From a virus: a DNA stretch of 64,000 nt. The stretch lies in IMG/VR virus record IMGVR_UViG_3300031963_000041, positions 40,495 to 104,494 of that record. One strand, given 5' to 3'. Position numbers and translations under genes: made by a program. Position 1 is the first letter of the stretch; the number at the start of each line of letters is the position of its first letter. The notes under the pieces were generated by a model. The model searched no databases. It saw only the letters and a program-made list of their open reading frames with translations, and had not been told where the DNA came from. Of this stretch, positions 62,128-64,000 are shown piece by piece.

Positions 62128-62559
62128 ATGGGATTCGTAAAAGGCAACGACGGTAAACCCCGTTCTATTAAAAATCCACTGGAAGGCTCGATAGGAGACG
62201 CCGATCTCGGTGAGGTCACGTTCCAGAGCATAACCATCGGCGGAAATGTTGCCGCCGCAAACATACTCACAAATGGCTATCGATATGCCAACGGTGTTGC
62301 AGTGGTATTCGGCGGTGGTAATGTTACTGCAAATTCAGTGAGTTACTCCCAGACCAATCCAGGAGACTGGCCCACAGTGCTAGCCAATGTGCAGGGCGCA
62401 CTGGACAGCGTGGCCAACACCGTGGCCAACATAGAAACAGGTAGCGGATTTAGTTTTATGGGACCTTACAGTAACGATGCCACAGCCGCCGCAGGCGGAG
62501 TGGCCATTGGTCAGGTGTATTTCAACAACTCTGGTGGGTTGGTAGTGAGGCAAACATGA
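62128..62559 (+). CDS. Tail-fibre or virion-surface protein, 143 aa
   Basis: MGFVKGNDGKPRSIKNPLEG, then TFQSITIGGNVAAANILTNG, YRYANGVAVVFGGGN and the end GVAIGQVYFNNSGGLVVRQ. Repeating Gly/Asn beta-strand pattern of T4-type fibre or neck-fibre proteins. Late-type promoter in front. ATGA overlap with the SOD gene. Confidence 0.78.
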   Translation: MGFVKGNDGKPRSIKNPLEGSIGDADLGEVTFQSITIGGNVAAANILTNGYRYANGVAVVFGGGNVTANSVSYSQTNPGDWPTVLANVQGALDSVANTVANIETGSGFSFMGPYSNDATAAAGGVAIGQVYFNNSGGLVVRQT

Positions 62560-63134
62560 TGGAAACAGCCGCCGCAATAGCAGAATTTATCAATCTAGTA
62601 GAAGCATCTACTCGTCCTGCCAAACTGGAAACCACTCCTTTGCCCTACGGGATGAAAGATCTAGATCCGGTGATGAGCGAAAAAACCCTGGATTATCATT
62701 TTGAGCATCTGGCCCGTGGCTACGCCAAACGCTACAACGCAGGTGAAGGCAACGCAGATTTCAATCGTGCTGGCAGTTTCTTGCACAACATGTTCTTCCC
62801 GCAGTTTCGTGCTCCCAAGAGCGGCAATCGCCCTAGAGGATCCAGCCTCAAACTCATCGAGCAAAAGTTTGAAGATTTTGATACATTCAAGGACTCAGTG
62901 AAAGAAACCGCCATGAAGATACAGGGATCGGGATGGGTATATCTATCCACTGCAGGCGAAATCAAGACCATCAAAAATCATGCTGTTCGCACTGACATAG
63001 CCTTGCTGATCGACTGGTGGGAACATGCCTGGGCCCTGGATTACCAAAGTGACAAAGAAGCCTATCTCAACAATGTGTGGCGCATCATCAACTGGGACAT
63101 CATCAACGAGCGCATTGGTATCATCGAGGAATAA
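62556..63134 (+). CDS. Fe/Mn superoxide dismutase
   Basis: 192 aa, typical length (SodB 193). LPYGMKDLDPVMSEKTLDYH supplies H48, FLHNMFFPQF supplies H77, and IDWWEHAWALDY supplies D153 and H157: all four metal ligands are in place. The usual HHxxY gateway stretch is changed (HFEHLARGYAKRY), so metal preference cannot be told. It would remove superoxide made in stressed or photo-oxidised hosts. Unusual place, between fibre genes. Confidence 0.88.
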   Translation: MMETAAAIAEFINLVEASTRPAKLETTPLPYGMKDLDPVMSEKTLDYHFEHLARGYAKRYNAGEGNADFNRAGSFLHNMFFPQFRAPKSGNRPRGSSLKLIEQKFEDFDTFKDSVKETAMKIQGSGWVYLSTAGEIKTIKNHAVRTDIALLIDWWEHAWALDYQSDKEAYLNNVWRIINWDIINERIGIIEE

Positions 63135-63137
63135 ACT

Positions 63138-63461
63138 ATGCAGTTAACGGAATCAGCACAGAGCAAGATACAAGACATATTCGCCGAGGAAAACAATGCC
63201 AATCTCAAACTGCGTGTGTTCGTGCAGGGCGGTGGTTGCTCGGGCATGCAGTATGGTTTCACATTTGATGAAGCACAAAACGAAGACGACTTTGATTTTG
63301 ATTACAATGGTGTCAAACTCTTGGTAGATTCCATGTCATGGGGCTACCTGCAAGGTGCTACAATAGACTACAAAGACGACATCATGGGCAGTAGTTTCAG
63401 CATAGAAAACCCCAACGCACAGACCACCTGCGGTTGCGGATCAAGTTTCTCACCTTACTAG
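63138..63461 (+). CDS. erpA: A-type Fe-S carrier, ErpA/IscA-like
   Basis: 107 aa. The three cluster-binding cysteines are in [13 protein letters not shown] (C34) and TTCGCGSSF (C98, C100), with the family's NPNA ahead of the pair. ErpA/IscA proteins hand [4Fe-4S] or [2Fe-2S] clusters to client enzymes. [18 protein letters not shown] is closest to ErpA of proteobacteria. Clients might include the two phage radical SAM proteins. Three nt behind the SOD gene. Confidence 0.92.
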   Translation: MQLTESAQSKIQDIFAEENNANLKLRVFVQGGGCSGMQYGFTFDEAQNEDDFDFDYNGVKLLVDSMSWGYLQGATIDYKDDIMGSSFSIENPNAQTTCGCGSSFSPY

Positions 63462-63486
63462 CATAGATCCAAACTGCCTGTTCCGG

Positions 63487-63492
63487 TAAATA
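63487..63492 (+). promoter_or_regulatory. Late-type promoter (GTAAATA)
   Basis: GGTAAATATACC, 18 nt before ATG 63511 with AAAGGAAC between. Its position in front of a fibre gene fits late expression. Confidence 0.5.
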
Positions 63493-63510
63493 TACCAAAG
63501 GAACAGGTAG

Positions 63511-64000
63511 ATGGCCCAAGATATTATCAATATTGGCCCACAGCCCAATGACGGGCAGGGTGACAATTTACGCACAGCGTTTGACAAAACCAACGACAAT
63601 TTCAATCAGATCTGGACAGCCGGTCCTGTAGGATCCAATGTCCGTATCGCAGGCAACGTCATCTCCACGCTCCAGGTCAATCAAGATCTAGCCCTGAGCC
63701 CCAATGGTGTGGGCAATGTGCGCCTCAACAACAACACCATTCCCGGCGCCAACAACACCTGGTTCCTGGGCTCTGCCACCATGCAGTGGCGCGGTTTGTA
63801 TACGGCGTCGGTAGAAACCGGCAACATAACCATCACTGGCACGCTCACAGTGCCCGGCGATGCTGTGATCCAGGGCAATCTCACTGTGGAAGGCGATACC
63901 ATACAGATTGGCAACATCGTCACTGACACCAAGACCATACAGTTGGCCAACACAGCGGCCAATGCCATCCAGGCCAATGGATCGGGCATCACTGTGGGTG
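63511..64000 (+). CDS. Tail-fibre protein, N-terminal part, cut by the window edge
   Basis: MAQDIINIGPQPNDGQGDNL and RTAFDKTNDNFNQIW is the stock opening of T4-type fibre or neck proteins, then WFLGSATMQWRGLYTASVET and repeats TGTLTVPGDAVIQGNLTVEG. 163 residues are visible and the frame remains open at 64000. A beta-solenoid shaft is expected. The likely virion component nearest the right edge of the window. Confidence 0.88.
   Translation, partial: MAQDIINIGPQPNDGQGDNLRTAFDKTNDNFNQIWTAGPVGSNVRIAGNVISTLQVNQDLALSPNGVGNVRLNNNTIPGANNTWFLGSATMQWRGLYTASVETGNITITGTLTVPGDAVIQGNLTVEGDTIQIGNIVTDTKTIQLANTAANAIQANGSGITVG

Noticed and set aside
63681-63992. 103-aa - strand frame at the right edge
   Set aside because: Shadow of the fibre gene's Thr/Asn/Gly repeats, without a ribosome site.
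1-64000. tRNA genes
   Set aside because: Intergenic regions were scanned by eye for cloverleaf arms and T-loop (GTTCRANNC) patterns; none was convincing. A covariance-model search would settle it.

Overview
The window reads as one end-to-end stretch of a large, tailed, T4-type bacteriophage genome. Genes are packed with 1-8 nt overlaps (ATGA, GTGA, TAATG) and most lie on the + strand. There is a T4-like ATP-dependent DNA ligase, tail-fibre-type proteins (19.6, 62.1 and 63.5 kb) and dozens of small phage proteins. Two promoter classes recur: strong sigma70-type early promoters (TTGACC-17-TATAAT) and TAAATA-core sites that resemble T4 late promoters. I saw no tRNA, rRNA, CRISPR array, integrase or transposase. 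The host is a Gram-negative heterotroph. A Lys-rich secreted protein at 38.3 kb looks like those of betaproteobacteria, and several auxiliary genes (phasin-like, isocitrate lyase, ErpA-like) would fit such a host, but this is inference.

Layout. 0.1-4 kb: early-type promoter cassette, small ORFs, DNA ligase. 4-8.2 kb: membrane/coiled-coil protein, ClpX, ribosomal protein bS21, Hsp20, ClpS. 8.2-15.7 kb: phosphoesterase, lipoprotein, secreted and coiled-coil membrane proteins, SleB-type endolysin with a candidate holin. 15.6-19.6 kb: glycosyltransferase-like protein (- strand), nucleotide-sugar dehydrogenase, 2OG-oxygenase-like protein, amidinotransferase. 19.6-27.8 kb: fibre protein, UV endonuclease UvsE, DUF3445-type heme demethylase-like protein, AdoMet decarboxylase-like plus Lys/Ala-rich protein (- strand), isocitrate lyase, class II aldolase, fatty-acid desaturase. 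28-35 kb: phasin-like, entericidin-like lipoprotein, FlgT-like periplasmic protein, two ClpP paralogues, radical SAM protein. 35-56 kb: early-gene territory with stem-loop/promoter cassettes, a structured RNA leader, two DNA methyltransferases (one overlapping a possible nuclease), ParB-like proteins, GGCT and many small phage proteins. 55-64 kb: Bax-inhibitor-1 protein, NAD synthetase, second radical SAM protein, initiation factor IF-1, two SGNH hydrolases bracketed by an infA 3'-end duplication, a superoxide dismutase, an A-type Fe-S carrier and fibre genes.

How the parts may work together. (1) Proteolysis: ClpX, ClpS and two ClpP paralogues amount to a phage-owned Clp machine plus N-degron adaptor. 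(2) Translation: bS21 and IF-1 are both phage-encoded, and several early genes have an ATG about 6-7 nt after the -10 box, so their transcripts would be leaderless; the phage may bias initiation toward its own messages. (3) Metabolism: isocitrate lyase behind a late-type promoter, phasin-like protein, desaturase, aldolase, NadE, SOD and ErpA suggest late support of acetyl-CoA, lipid, redox and Fe-S metabolism. (4) Genome plasticity: six stem-loop/promoter cassettes overlap or directly follow upstream stop codons, and a 1.6-kb SGNH segment lies between two infA 3' ends that differ only by synonymous changes.

Names come from motifs read by eye; no database search was possible.
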